From positions 372,001 through 436,000 of the forward strand of contig NZ_QVQV01000007.1 in the NCBI RefSeq assembly GCF_003429005.1: a DNA stretch of 64,000 nucleotides, in the 5' to 3' direction. This document shows, in pieces, positions 56,201-64,000 of this stretch. The DNA comes from Paraburkholderia sp. DHOC27. Lineage in GTDB: Bacteria > Pseudomonadota > Gammaproteobacteria > Burkholderiales > Burkholderiaceae. How positions within the stretch are numbered: the stretch's first letter is position 1; each line of letters opens with the position of its first letter. A program made the position numbers and the translations under genes. Below the pieces are notes generated by a model. That model did not search any database and was not told the DNA's origin. It saw only the letters and a program-made list of their open reading frames with translations.

Positions 56201-57548
56201 CCGCTACCCGAATCCGCAGGTGCCGCGCACGCTGTGCGCGGCACTCGGCATTGCCTTCGTTCTAAGCTGCGGCGCGTGGTCGCGCGCGCACGCGGCGCCC
56301 GTGCGCTATAGCTTTGCCGTGCTGGCCGACACCCTTCAAGGCAACGCCGACGAAGCGCCCACCCAGCGGTTGCTCGACACGATTGGGCGCGAGCGCAATA
56401 TCTCCTTCATCGTCTACGACGGAAACCTCAGGGGTCCGAAGGAAGCGTGCCGTGACTCGCTTTACGAGCAGCGTCAGGCCATCCTCGAAGCGGCGCGTCC
56501 AGCGCTGATCTTTATTCCCGGCCAGTACGACTGGACCGATTGCGGCTCACCGGAGGCAGGTGGTTTCGATCCCGTTGAGCGGCTCGATCAGTTACGGCAA
56601 ACGGTGTTCGCCGATTCCGCCTCGATGGGCCAAAACCCGCTTGCGCTGACGCGCGAAAGCGAAGTGTCGCGGTTCCGGCAATACCGCGAAAACGTGCGCT
56701 GGCAACTCGGCGATACGGTGTTCATCGGCCTGAACGTGCCCGGCACGAACAATCACTATCTGACTGCGGGCGGGCGCAACGGCGAATTCGAAGACCGCGT
56801 GATCGCGAACGCGTTCTGGCTCGAGCACGCTGCGGAGTATGCAAAGCGGCGCGAGGCACGGGCAATCGTGGTGTTCATTCAGGGCGACCCGGATCCCGAA
56901 CGTTACGAACGGCCAGACCGTTTTGCGTGGCTGCGTTTTGGCCGCAATTCGCGCCGCGACGGCTTTCTCGAACTCAAGCGCACGCTCGTGAAAGTCGCGC
57001 AGCAGTTCCACGGACCCGTGCTGCTGATTCATTGCGATGACGAGCGCAGCGCGCGTGGCTTCGTGATTGATCAGCCGCTACGGAATGACAAGGGAGAGGT
57101 GGTGACGAATCTGACGCGCATCGCTTTTGCGCCGCGTGATCGTCTTGACCAGTGGATTCAGATCGACGCGGACCTGTCGCGCCGGCCGCCGTTTCGCGTG
57201 AGTGTGCGTGAGGTACCGAAGAATGTGCCGCTGCTGCCGGTGCGACCGCCCCAACCCGCGGCGCCGGAGGCGGCCTCCGAGGAGGACATGGTCCCCACCG
57301 CCCCACCCACGCCGGAACCGGACCAGGCACCGGGGGCAAACCCCTCGATGAATCCGTCGGGCAACCCCGCGGTCAGTCCATCAATGAATCCGGCCTCGAA
57401 CCTGCCACCTTTGCTGCCCGTCGCGCCGCCCGCGTCAACCTCGCCGTCAGCGCAGCCGTCTTACCAGCAAGGTCCGCAGGCTCAACCGGACAGTTCGACG
57501 CCGGCCTCCACCGGCGTCCCGGCAGGCTCAGTGCAGCGTGGGCCCTGA
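56187..57548 (+). CDS. Exported calcineurin-like phosphoesterase-fold protein with degraded metal site
   Basis: 453 residues from the ATG inside the mutS end. A signal peptide covers about 11-37 (cleavage near AHA). The body follows the order of a calcineurin-type phosphoesterase, but metal ligands look altered: FAVLADTLQGN (43-53) lacks the histidine of D-x-H, VYDGN (77-80 region) replaces GD-x-x-D, and PGQYDW (111-116) replaces GNH(D/E). No GH-x-H is seen. From about residue 365 the tail is Pro/Ser/Asn-rich with repeated NPS/NPA units. It is probably secreted and possibly non-catalytic. It is coupled to mutS by overlap, and its end overlaps slyD, which is convergent, by 21 bp. Confidence 0.72.
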   Translation: MRIIDRYPNPQVPRTLCAALGIAFVLSCGAWSRAHAAPVRYSFAVLADTLQGNADEAPTQRLLDTIGRERNISFIVYDGNLRGPKEACRDSLYEQRQAILEAARPALIFIPGQYDWTDCGSPEAGGFDPVERLDQLRQTVFADSASMGQNPLALTRESEVSRFRQYRENVRWQLGDTVFIGLNVPGTNNHYLTAGGRNGEFEDRVIANAFWLEHAAEYAKRREARAIVVFIQGDPDPERYERPDRFAWLRFGRNSRRDGFLELKRTLVKVAQQFHGPVLLIHCDDERSARGFVIDQPLRNDKGEVVTNLTRIAFAPRDRLDQWIQIDADLSRRPPFRVSVREVPKNVPLLPVRPPQPAAPEAASEEDMVPTAPPTPEPDQAPGANPSMNPSGNPAVSPSMNPASNLPPLLPVAPPASTSPSAQPSYQQGPQAQPDSSTPASTGVPAGSVQRGP

Positions 57549-58070
57549 AGGCTCTTCGCCGTCTTCGTCGTCATCCTCGTCGAGCACTTCGAGGCCATCA
57601 GCGCCGTGCGCGTGCTCGTGCTGGATTTCGTCTTCGGTAGCGGGCCGCACGTCCTTGACGGTGAGCGCGAAACGCAGCGCCATGCCGGCGAGAGGATGAT
57701 TGCCGTCCAGCACGACCTTGTCTTCCGCGACGTCGGTCACGATGTAGACGAGCGAGTCGATGTCTTCATCGCCTTCTTCCGGCGTACCTTCGAATTGCAT
57801 GCCGACTTCGAGCGGTTCCGGGAAGCGATTGCGCGGCTCGATCTTCACCAGATCAGGGTCGTACTCGCCGAACGCATCTTGCGGCTCCAACTGGATCTGG
57901 GTTTCGAAGCCAGTCTCGTGGCCGTCGAGCTCTTCCTCGATCTTGGGGAACGTGCCATCATAGCCGCCGTGCAGATAGACCATCGGCTCGTCGCTCTCTT
58001 CAATCAGGTTGCCCTGCGCATCCGACAGCTTGTAAGCGACCGACACGACGGTGTTCTTTGCAATTTTCAT
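57528..58070 (-). CDS. slyD: FKBP-type peptidyl-prolyl isomerase SlyD
   Basis: A 180-residue FKBP with insert-in-flap domain. MKIAKNTVVSVAYKLSDAQGNLIEESDE, GYDGTFPKIEEELDGHETG and DGNHPLAGMALRFALTVKDV are the family landmarks. The tail is acidic with some histidines (HEHAHGADGLEVLDEDDDEDGEE), less His-rich than E. coli SlyD. It acts as folding catalyst and chaperone, and in enterobacteria as nickel-binding protein. The start is only 32 bp from divergent roxA. The 3' end overlaps the preceding plus-strand gene. Confidence 0.94.
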   Translation of the reverse strand: MKIAKNTVVSVAYKLSDAQGNLIEESDEPMVYLHGGYDGTFPKIEEELDGHETGFETQIQLEPQDAFGEYDPDLVKIEPRNRFPEPLEVGMQFEGTPEEGDEDIDSLVYIVTDVAEDKVVLDGNHPLAGMALRFALTVKDVRPATEDEIQHEHAHGADGLEVLDEDDDEDGEEPSGPTLH

Positions 58071-58102
58071 TCGATTCTCCAGAATACAACTCACATTATA
58101 CG

Positions 58103-59371
58103 ATGCCCAAGCGGCCCTCTGACCACCCGGCGAACCTGGGTTCTGCCCGGGGTTTTGTCCGGATTCCTGCACCGGTTCCGCCGCCTTCGCCCGACGTGCC
58201 GACGCCGTTGCTCGGCAATCTCACCCCCGCGCAATTCATGCGCCGGTACTGGCAGAAGAAGCCCCTGTTGATCCGTCAGGCTATCCCCGGCATCGCCGCG
58301 CCGCTTTCGCGTGACGAGCTGTTCGAACTGGCCGATCAGGACGAGGTGGAAGCACGTCTGATCACGCGCTTTCGCAACAAATGGCAACTGGAGCACGGTC
58401 CGTTCGCAGCCGACGAACTTCCTGCCGTCAAGCAGCGTGCCTGGACCCTGCTCGTGCAGGGCGTCGATCTGCACGACGACCGCGCCCGCGCACTGCTCGA
58501 CCGTTTTCGCTTCGTGCCGGATGCGCGTCTGGACGACCTGATGATTTCCTACGCCAGCGACGGCGGCGGCGTAGGTCCGCATTTCGACTCTTACGACGTG
58601 TTTCTGCTGCAAGTGCACGGCAAGCGCCGCTGGCGCATCAGCGCGCAGCGCGATCTGACGTTGCAGCCGGACATGCCCTTGAAAGTTTTACAGCACTTCG
58701 AGCCCGAACAGGAATGGTTACTGGAACCGGGCGACATGCTGTATCTGCCGCCGCATATCGCTCACGACGGCGTGGCCGCGGGCGAGTGCATGACCTGCTC
58801 GATCGGCTTTCGCGCGCCCTCGGCAAGCGAGCTCACCGGCCAGTTCCTGTACCACCTTGCTGAGCGTGGCGAGCGCGGCAATCGCAGCGGCGGCGGTGCC
58901 GCCCAGGAGCGTGCGCCGCAGCTCTACCGCGATCCGCAGCAACCGGCCGTGGCCCATCCCGCGGAACTGCCCGCGGCGCTAATCGAGCGGGTAGGCGCAA
59001 TCCTTGCTCAGGTGAAATGGGACGAGAAAGACATTGCCTCGTTTCTTGGCTCTTACCTGAGTGAACCCAAGCCAAGTGTGGTATTCGATCCGCCGGAAAG
59101 CCCGCTTAATGAAGCACGTTTTATTCAACGTGCCTCAAAGTCTGGCGTCCGGCTCGACCGAAAAACCGTTTTGTTGTACGACCGCCGCTTTTTCTACCTG
59201 AATGGAGAAGAAAATCGGCTGGCTAACGTTAAAAAATGGTTAATTGAATTCGCTGATAACCGGTGTCTGAGTGCGAAACGCTTTGTAACACTCTCAGGCG
59301 ATTCATCGGTGACAGCATTGCTGCACGAGTGGTATCGTGCGGGCTGGATACAGGTGGGCGAGCTTGTCTAG
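58103..59371 (+). CDS. roxA: Ribosomal protein L16 arginine 3-hydroxylase-like cupin oxygenase (RoxA/YcfD)
   Basis: A 422-residue JmjC-related Fe(II)/2-oxoglutarate oxygenase. FMRRYWQKKPLLIRQAIPG (45-63) is the family opening of the cupin. The iron-binding triad is seen as His160 and Asp162 in GPHFDSYDVFLLQVHGKRRW, plus a distal histidine in LPPHIAHDGV (215-224). The C-terminal winged-helix part is complete. In E. coli the homologue hydroxylates an arginine of ribosomal protein L16. From about 59070 on the DNA is more A/T-rich than its neighbours. It is divergent from slyD. Confidence 0.88.
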   Translation: MPKRPSDHPANLGSARGFVRIPAPVPPPSPDVPTPLLGNLTPAQFMRRYWQKKPLLIRQAIPGIAAPLSRDELFELADQDEVEARLITRFRNKWQLEHGPFAADELPAVKQRAWTLLVQGVDLHDDRARALLDRFRFVPDARLDDLMISYASDGGGVGPHFDSYDVFLLQVHGKRRWRISAQRDLTLQPDMPLKVLQHFEPEQEWLLEPGDMLYLPPHIAHDGVAAGECMTCSIGFRAPSASELTGQFLYHLAERGERGNRSGGGAAQERAPQLYRDPQQPAVAHPAELPAALIERVGAILAQVKWDEKDIASFLGSYLSEPKPSVVFDPPESPLNEARFIQRASKSGVRLDRKTVLLYDRRFFYLNGEENRLANVKKWLIEFADNRCLSAKRFVTLSGDSSVTALLHEWYRAGWIQVGELV

Positions 59372-59463
59372 CCTCGACTACGTGGTATGCCGTACTGTGA
59401 AATTTTGTATGAGAAAGACAACGTATTGACCCCGCATTTGTCGACGGTCGGTACGAAAGTGCA

Positions 59464-59469
59464 TATAAT
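59464..59469 (+). promoter_or_regulatory. Predicted -10 element of the Ala/Ser lipoprotein gene
   Basis: Perfect TATAAT about 135 bp upstream of the start codon. The hexamer at the 17-bp position (TCGACG, 59441-59446) is a weak -35. The A/T-rich setting supports a strong promoter and a leader of roughly 125 nt. Confidence 0.5.
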
Positions 59470-59602
59470 TTCCGCCCAAGCCGTAGGGAAGATTCACGCT
59501 CTTGTGAAGTGCGTCTCCACCAGCGGCCCAGGTCGATGTTGGAGCACATTACCGGTATTATTTTGCGCTGTTGCTTACCTTTAACCATAAAAGGACGTGA
59601 TC

Positions 59603-59881
59603 ATGAAGAAATCCCTCCTCGTAGCATCCCTGTTGGCAGCTGTGGCACTGGCTGCATGCAACAAGAGCAGCGACCAGGCAGCTGCCCCGGCTAGCGATGC
59701 ATCCGCTGCTTCGGCACCGGCTGCTGCTGCTTCGGATGCAGGCGCTGCAGCTTCGGACGCTGCTGCTGCTGCGAGCGACGCTGCTGCTTCGGCACCGGCT
59801 GCTGCTGCTTCGGACGCAGCCGCTGCTTCGAGCGACGCTGGTGCAGCTTCGGCTGCTGCAGCTTCGGGCGCAAGCCAGTAA
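59603..59881 (+). CDS. Small Ala/Ser-rich lipoprotein
   Basis: 92 residues from ATG 59603 (AAGGA precedes it). MKKSLLVASLLAAVALAAC is a textbook lipoprotein signal with lipobox LAAC at Cys19. The mature part NKSSDQAAAP is followed by about 65 residues built almost only of Ala, Ser, Asp, Pro and Gly in units such as ASDAAAA and SAPAAAA. It should be anchored in a membrane as an extended, flexible polypeptide; function unknown. Its own promoter and a strong terminator suggest high expression. Confidence 0.85.
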   Translation: MKKSLLVASLLAAVALAACNKSSDQAAAPASDASAASAPAAAASDAGAAASDAAAAASDAAASAPAAAASDAAAASSDAGAASAAAASGASQ

Positions 59882-59952
59882 GCTGTCGTGCAGGGTTCGC
59901 CTCTGGGCGAAAACTACATGGGAAGCTCGACCTGAACTTCCTGTGTAGTAAA

Positions 59953-59988
59953 GCAAAACGCCACGGATTCACATCCGTGGCGTTTTGC
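59953..59988. terminator. Bidirectional-capable terminator after the lipoprotein gene
   Basis: A perfect 16-bp stem (59953-59968 with 59973-59988) with TCAC loop; CGTTTTGCC closes it. It is a strong hairpin with only short T/A runs inside the stem. It lies between the lipoprotein gene and convergent dinG. Confidence 0.85.
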
Positions 59989-59994
59989 CATTCT

Positions 59995-60062
59995 GCGGCC
60001 GGTTTTCATGCGGTCGGTTTTCATGCGGCCAGTCTTCTTGCGGCCGATTTTCACGCGGCCGG
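59995..60062. repeat. Imperfect 15-bp tandem repeat near the dinG 3' end
   Basis: Four full units (GCGGCCGGTTTTCAT, then variants at 60010, 60025 and 60040) and a partial fifth. The array ends about 33 bp from the dinG stop codon. It immediately follows the terminator of the lipoprotein gene. Confidence 0.88.
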
Positions 60063-60094
60063 CAGCGCGCTCAACTGCCCGCTCAACGGCCCCC

Positions 60095-62380
60095 TCAATT
60101 CTCCGACACCGCCCCCGCTTCACGCTCTTCGAAGAACTCCCGCACCACGTCGATCTCACGGGTACGCTTGAAAGGCGGCAGGCTCTGCCATATACGGCGC
60201 CCATACGGTTTCTCGACGAGCCGGGTATCGCAGATCATCAGCACGCCGCGATCGGTCTCAGCGCGAATTAGACGCCCTGCGCCCTGCTTGAGCGTAATCA
60301 CTGCCTGCGGCAACTGATGAACCGCGAACGGGCTCAAGCCCTTTTTGGTCAGCGCCTCGAGACGGGCCGACAGCACCGGATCATCCGGCGGTGCAAACGG
60401 CAGCTTGTCGATCACCACCAGTGAAAGCGCATCGCCGCGCACATCCACGCCTTCCCAGAAGCTCTGGCTGCCCACCAGGATCGCATTGCCATGCGCGCGG
60501 AAGCGATCCAGCAACTCCGTCCGGCTCGCATCGCCCTGTACCAGCAACGGGTAGTTCCAGCCGCGTGACTCGATGACTTCGCGCAGCTTGTTGGCGATGC
60601 GATCCACCGCGCGCAAGGTCGTGCAGAGCATGAAGACGCCCCCTCCTGACGCCTCGATGGCCGGCAACGCGGCGTCGAAGACGGCGTCCGTGAACATGGG
60701 CGAGGACGGCTGCGGCAGGTTGCGCGGCACGTATAGCAACCCTTGCGTCGGATAGTCGAAGGGGCTTGGCAGCGTCATCGAGCGGCGCGCGTTCAGCCCC
60801 ATCTGCGCTGCGTAATGCGTGAAGTCGCCGCGCACGGACAAAGTGGCCGATGTGAAGATCCAGGCGCGCGGCACGCCCGCGCGTTGCTTGGCAAAAATCG
60901 GCGCCACCGAGAGCGGCGTCTCGTGCAACTGCACGGTATGCGCGAACACTTCGATCCAGCGAACCTTCTCGTTGGGATCAGCGGCCGCTTTCGCATCCGA
61001 CGCGCCGGCGTTGCCCGAAGCAGCGTCGCGCTCGACCTCGGTGGGCGGCGTGGTCCAACCCGCCAGGATGCCCTGCAACTCGCGCGCGCGACGCTGACAC
61101 GCGCCAATCGATTCGGCACGCTCCGCCTGGCTGGCAAGCGCGTTCGACAGCGCGGTGAGTTCCGTCTCCAGCGCTTCGAGCGCGGCAAACAGCGGATGAT
61201 CGTCGGCAAGCTGGCCAATCGACAGTCGCAGCGAATCTTCCCTGAACGCCAGCCGCACATCGCGCGCGGCCCGTTCGAGCGCGGCGCCGAGTTTGCTCCA
61301 GTCCCCCCCTTCACGCGCGTGGCTCAGACCTTCAGCAACCGAATCGCGCGCGAGTTCCAGGAACTGCGCCGTCGACAAGGTCTCGCCGAAGAACAGCGTC
61401 GCCGTTTCGGGCAACTGGTGCGCTTCGTCGAAGATGATCGTGTTGGCCGTGGGCAGCAGTTCGGCCATCCCCGTGTCGCGCAGCATGATGTCCGCGAAGA
61501 ACAGGTGATGGTTGACCACCACGATGTCGGCCTGCTGCGCCTCGCGGCGCGCCTGCATCACGAAGCAGTCCTTGTAGTGAGGACATTCCTGGCCGAGACA
61601 GTTGTCGCGCGTGGAGGTCACCATCGACCACACCGCCGCCGTCTCCGGCACGCTCGCAAGCTCGGCCTTGTCGCCGGTGCGGGTGATCTTCGCGAAACGG
61701 ACGATGTCCTGCAGATACGAGGTTTCCTGGCGCGACGGCAGACGGCCATTGTCCGCGGTGCGCTGCAGGTAGTAGTGACACAGATAGTTGGCGCGCCCCT
61801 TGAGCATGGCGACCGAAACCGGCACGGCCAGCGCATCGCGCACGGTGGGGATATCGCGCTGGAACAACTGGTCCTGCAAGTGCTTGGTGCCGGTGGACAC
61901 GATCACCTTGCCGCCCCACAACATGGCCGGTACGAGATACGCATAGGTCTTGCCGGTGCCGGTGCCCGCTTCGACGATCAGCGTGTTCTCGCTGCCATCC
62001 AGACCATCCGGGGTTTCCGCCGGGGTCGTCTCGGCGCCCGCTGCACCCACGCCCTCTGCAGAGGTTTGCAACCTTCTTGCGGGGCGTTTCTGTGCCTCGA
62101 ACATGGCGGGCTCGGGCATGGCTCGCCCCGAGGCTTCCATTGCGGCCGCGACGGCACGCGCCATCTCGATCTGCGAGGCTCGCGAGCGATAGCCGTCGAT
62201 TTGCCGCGCGAGCAAACCGTCTGCGGCGAAGATGTCGTCGAGCTCGGACTGGCGGCGCGGATTCAGCGATGCCGCCAGCGTGCCGCCCGCGCTGCGGGGA
62301 TCGCGAGCCGGCGCCTCGTCACTCGACGTGGGGCGCGAAGTAGAAACAAGCGGTGAATTCAAGGCAAGCGTTTCCTGCAA
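60095..62380 (-). CDS. dinG: ATP-dependent DNA helicase, DinG/YoaA family
   Basis: A 761-residue XPD-like superfamily 2 helicase. YRSRASQIEMARAV (64-77) is the Q-like motif. Walker A AGTGTGKT is at 138-145 and DEAH at 318-321. Four cysteines (201, 261, 266, 272; spacing of an iron-sulfur cluster) lie between. The C-terminal half contains SFWEGVDVRGDALSLVVIDKLPF and GAGRLIRAETDRGV. A variable insert of about 55 residues (about 82-135) separates motif Q from Walker A. It probably resolves DNA damage intermediates or R-loops. YoaA rather than DinG cannot be excluded by sequence alone. Confidence 0.9.
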   Translation of the reverse strand: MQETLALNSPLVSTSRPTSSDEAPARDPRSAGGTLAASLNPRRQSELDDIFAADGLLARQIDGYRSRASQIEMARAVAAAMEASGRAMPEPAMFEAQKRPARRLQTSAEGVGAAGAETTPAETPDGLDGSENTLIVEAGTGTGKTYAYLVPAMLWGGKVIVSTGTKHLQDQLFQRDIPTVRDALAVPVSVAMLKGRANYLCHYYLQRTADNGRLPSRQETSYLQDIVRFAKITRTGDKAELASVPETAAVWSMVTSTRDNCLGQECPHYKDCFVMQARREAQQADIVVVNHHLFFADIMLRDTGMAELLPTANTIIFDEAHQLPETATLFFGETLSTAQFLELARDSVAEGLSHAREGGDWSKLGAALERAARDVRLAFREDSLRLSIGQLADDHPLFAALEALETELTALSNALASQAERAESIGACQRRARELQGILAGWTTPPTEVERDAASGNAGASDAKAAADPNEKVRWIEVFAHTVQLHETPLSVAPIFAKQRAGVPRAWIFTSATLSVRGDFTHYAAQMGLNARRSMTLPSPFDYPTQGLLYVPRNLPQPSSPMFTDAVFDAALPAIEASGGGVFMLCTTLRAVDRIANKLREVIESRGWNYPLLVQGDASRTELLDRFRAHGNAILVGSQSFWEGVDVRGDALSLVVIDKLPFAPPDDPVLSARLEALTKKGLSPFAVHQLPQAVITLKQGAGRLIRAETDRGVLMICDTRLVEKPYGRRIWQSLPPFKRTREIDVVREFFEEREAGAVSEN

Positions 62381-62424
62381 AATCCGGTGCCCGCGCGGGC
62401 GACCCGGCGCCTGCCAGGTCGCGC

Positions 62425-62643
62425 TTAAGCGCGCGTGTCCGGTTCGAGCTGCAATTGCAGCAAGATGATGGTGTCCTTGACCTTGAGTTTGCGCTTTTTC
62501 AGGCGCTGTAACTCCAGGTCGTCGAAGCCGGGCTCATCCGACATTTTGTCGATCAGACGGTCGAGCCCACTATGCTCCGCTTCCAGTTGCAGGATACGGT
62601 CCTGAAGTGCGTTCGCGTCGATGACGTGATGATGGTCGCGCAT
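62425..62643 (-). CDS. YdcH-like small coiled-coil protein (DUF465)
   Basis: A 72-residue helical protein: ALQDRILQLEAEHSGLDRLIDKM and LQRLKKRKLKVKDTIILLQLQLE. The register of acidic and hydrophobic positions matches the YdcH/DUF465 family of short coiled-coil proteins. Function unknown. It lies 44 bp upstream of dinG on the same strand. Confidence 0.85.
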   Translation of the reverse strand: MRDHHHVIDANALQDRILQLEAEHSGLDRLIDKMSDEPGFDDLELQRLKKRKLKVKDTIILLQLQLEPDTRA

Positions 62644-62717
62644 GCTCGCCTCCCTATGCGGCGAGGGCTGCCTCGTGCAGCTTGCCCGCCTGAGGTTGCT
62701 GTCCGGCTTAAAACGCG

Positions 62718-63815
62718 TTACTGCTGTTGCTGCTGTTTCTGTTGCTGTTCCAGCTGTTGTTGCTGCTGCAACTGATCCTGCTGTTTCTGCTGTGCCTTCT
62801 CGGCAGCCTGCTTCTGACGCGCCTCGACATCCTGCCGGTGCTGCGCGGCCGCTTCCTGTTTGCGCGCGTAACTGTCCTGCTTCTCGACCCGCTCCTGGGC
62901 CTTTTGCGCGCCCTGCTCGCGTGCCTGCTCGAGCTGGGTCTGGAAGTCGGCCTGCTGTTTCTGGCTGGACACCTGCTGGCTGGCGCCCGGCTGCGTGGGG
63001 TTCACGCCGCGTTGCGCCTGATCCACGGCGTGCTGCTGCAACTTCTGCTGGTAAGCCTGCTGGTTGGCCGCCGCCTGCGACGGGCTGACGCCGCGCTGCG
63101 CCTGGTCGATGGCATGCTGCTGGAGCTTCTGCTGGTAGGACTGCTCGTTGGCCGCGCGCTGCGGCGCTTCGGCGTCACGCTGGGCCTTGTCCAGTTGATT
63201 CTGCCGCTGCTTTTCCTCGAATGCCTGCTGGCTGCTCGCTTCGTTCGCGGCGCGCTGCGGGGCGTTCGCTTCGTCCTGCGCACGCTGGATAGCAGCCTGC
63301 TCGTCACGCTGCTGCGCGTGCGCGGCGCGTTGCTCTTCGTTCAGCGCGAGCTGTTCCTTGCGGATGTCCGCCTGCACGGTACGCATCTTGTCGCGCGCCT
63401 TGCCGAGGCAGTAGTTCACGAAAAACTTGCTATAGCAGTCGTGCTCGGCGACCGCATAGTTGTAGTTGTTCAGTTCGCTGCGCCGGTTCAGCGTGTTCTG
63501 CCGAGCCTCGAAATCGTTCACTGGCGCAGCCGACGCGCCCAGCGTGCTGTCGTCGTTGCGCAGGTCGGCGGCAGGCGCGCTCGCGGCAGCCATTCCAGAC
63601 GCGTCCGCACCGGTTGGCGCTGTCTGTGCCAACTGTGGTCCCGGTTGAGCCTGTGCCATAGCCGGTGCACTCACGGCGAAAGCGGCAGCGGCAGCGGCAA
63701 CGCCGAGCGTCGTGCAGGAAACGAGCGGCGCGCCAAACGTGACGATCAGCGAGACGGCAAGCGAAGCAAGAGGAAAACGGGAGATCGGCAACGTCGTAGG
63801 TGGGCAACGGAACAT
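62718..63815 (-). CDS. Exported Gln/Ala-rich coiled-coil repeat protein
   Basis: 365 residues of unknown function. A hydrophobic N terminus (about 13-52) ends in AMAQAQ, a likely signal peptide; LVSC within it could be an alternative lipobox. Four cysteines in all, two in ECDCYSKF-like AEHDCYSKFFVNYCLGKARDKM (about 125-146), may form a disulphide. After that the protein is charged and Gln-rich, with about 29-residue repeats such as AANQQAYQQKLQQHAVDQAQRGV (at least three copies, about 200-290), and ends in polyglutamine. It looks like a long periplasmic coiled coil. Confidence 0.8.
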   Translation of the reverse strand: MFRCPPTTLPISRFPLASLAVSLIVTFGAPLVSCTTLGVAAAAAAFAVSAPAMAQAQPGPQLAQTAPTGADASGMAAASAPAADLRNDDSTLGASAAPVNDFEARQNTLNRRSELNNYNYAVAEHDCYSKFFVNYCLGKARDKMRTVQADIRKEQLALNEEQRAAHAQQRDEQAAIQRAQDEANAPQRAANEASSQQAFEEKQRQNQLDKAQRDAEAPQRAANEQSYQQKLQQHAIDQAQRGVSPSQAAANQQAYQQKLQQHAVDQAQRGVNPTQPGASQQVSSQKQQADFQTQLEQAREQGAQKAQERVEKQDSYARKQEAAAQHRQDVEARQKQAAEKAQQKQQDQLQQQQQLEQQQKQQQQQ

Positions 63816-63960
63816 GCCCGAAATTCTATCACCCTGCGGTTGAGCCCTTTTGCATTTATGGCAAAATGCCCCGCTTCAGCAACCCGGTCGCGGCGTGCGT
63901 GCCTCGCGCGTGTCGCCTTATGCGACCCTAGATCGAGTCCGGCAGGAACACCTAGAGCTT

Positions 63961-64000
63961 ATGACGGAAACCGTAGCACTCAAGATCGTACAGCGCATCG
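63961..64000 (+). CDS. tex: Start of the transcription accessory protein Tex (runs off window)
   Basis: Only 13 codons are present: MTETVALKIVQRI. This matches the N terminus of Burkholderia Tex, an S1-domain RNA-binding protein linked to transcription. The identification rests on these residues alone. The gene is divergent from the Gln-rich protein gene with 145 bp between starts. Confidence 0.6.
   Translation, partial: MTETVALKIVQRI

Noticed and set aside
60743..62356. Long plus-strand frame (537 codons) inside dinG
   Set aside because: Antisense shadow; Arg/His-rich composition typical of the complementary frame of a GC-rich gene.

Overview
The window is chromosomal housekeeping DNA of a high-GC beta-proteobacterium. 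Protein sequences, gene neighbourhoods (tsaB-rimI-udg, xylABFGH, cysS-TPR-ppiA-ppiB-lpxH-cysE-trmJ-suhB, tilS-accA, rhlE near aceA) and codon use point to Burkholderiaceae, most likely Paraburkholderia. That genus assignment is inference from recognition; no search was run. I see no prophage, transposase, CRISPR array, secretion cluster or recognisable defence system.

Layout. 1-1.6 kb (minus): tail of an operon with a partial uracil-DNA glycosylase, rimI and tsaB. 1.8-4.4 kb: acyl-CoA-binding protein and RhlE-type DEAD-box helicase. 5.1-11.1 kb: the two glyoxylate-shunt genes aceA and aceB, separated by a universal stress protein, a LysR regulator and a type II haloacid dehalogenase. 11.2-13.2 kb: gamma-glutamylcyclotransferase-like protein, AraC regulator, GNAT acetyltransferase. 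13.4-23.2 kb: a complete D-xylose locus, with minus-strand xylA, xylB and an xylFGH ABC importer, divergent from xylR, then galM. 23.3-24.8 kb: a small exported protein that appears to start with ATT, and a glycosyltransferase-like protein. 25.3-27.6 kb: five tRNA genes (two Glu-Asp pairs plus Ala) directly downstream of gltX. 28.1-35.9 kb: patatin lipoprotein, NlpC/P60 hydrolase, and a yejABEF-type peptide importer. 36-37.3 kb: fabI and a His/Gly/Pro-rich exported protein. 37.7-45 kb: tRNA-Ser, lysC, tilS, accA, an AlkA-like glycosylase with a histone-H1-like tail, cysS. 45.3-51.8 kb: TPR protein, two cyclophilins, lpxH, cysE, trmJ, suhB. 52-59.4 kb: lplT, mutS, a degenerate phosphoesterase, slyD, roxA. 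59.6-64 kb: Ala/Ser lipoprotein, dinG-type helicase, YdcH-like protein, Gln-rich repeat protein, start of tex.

How the genes work together. AceA and AceB form the glyoxylate bypass used on acetate or fatty acids; each has its own 5' region with candidate operators. XylFGH imports D-xylose, XylA and XylB convert it to xylulose 5-phosphate, and divergent XylR is the expected activator. GltX sits next to the tRNA-Glu genes it charges.

The most unusual signals are not a new operon. They are (i) several short tandem repeats of 11-15 bp beside gene ends, (ii) an exported protein whose only good start is ATT behind a strong ribosome-binding site, (iii) a structured aceA 3' region ending in an intrinsic terminator, (iv) a duplicated tRNA Glu-Asp cassette with a terminator after each copy, and (v) three odd proteins: the H1-tailed glycosylase, the metal-site-poor phosphoesterase, and the Gln-rich repeat protein.
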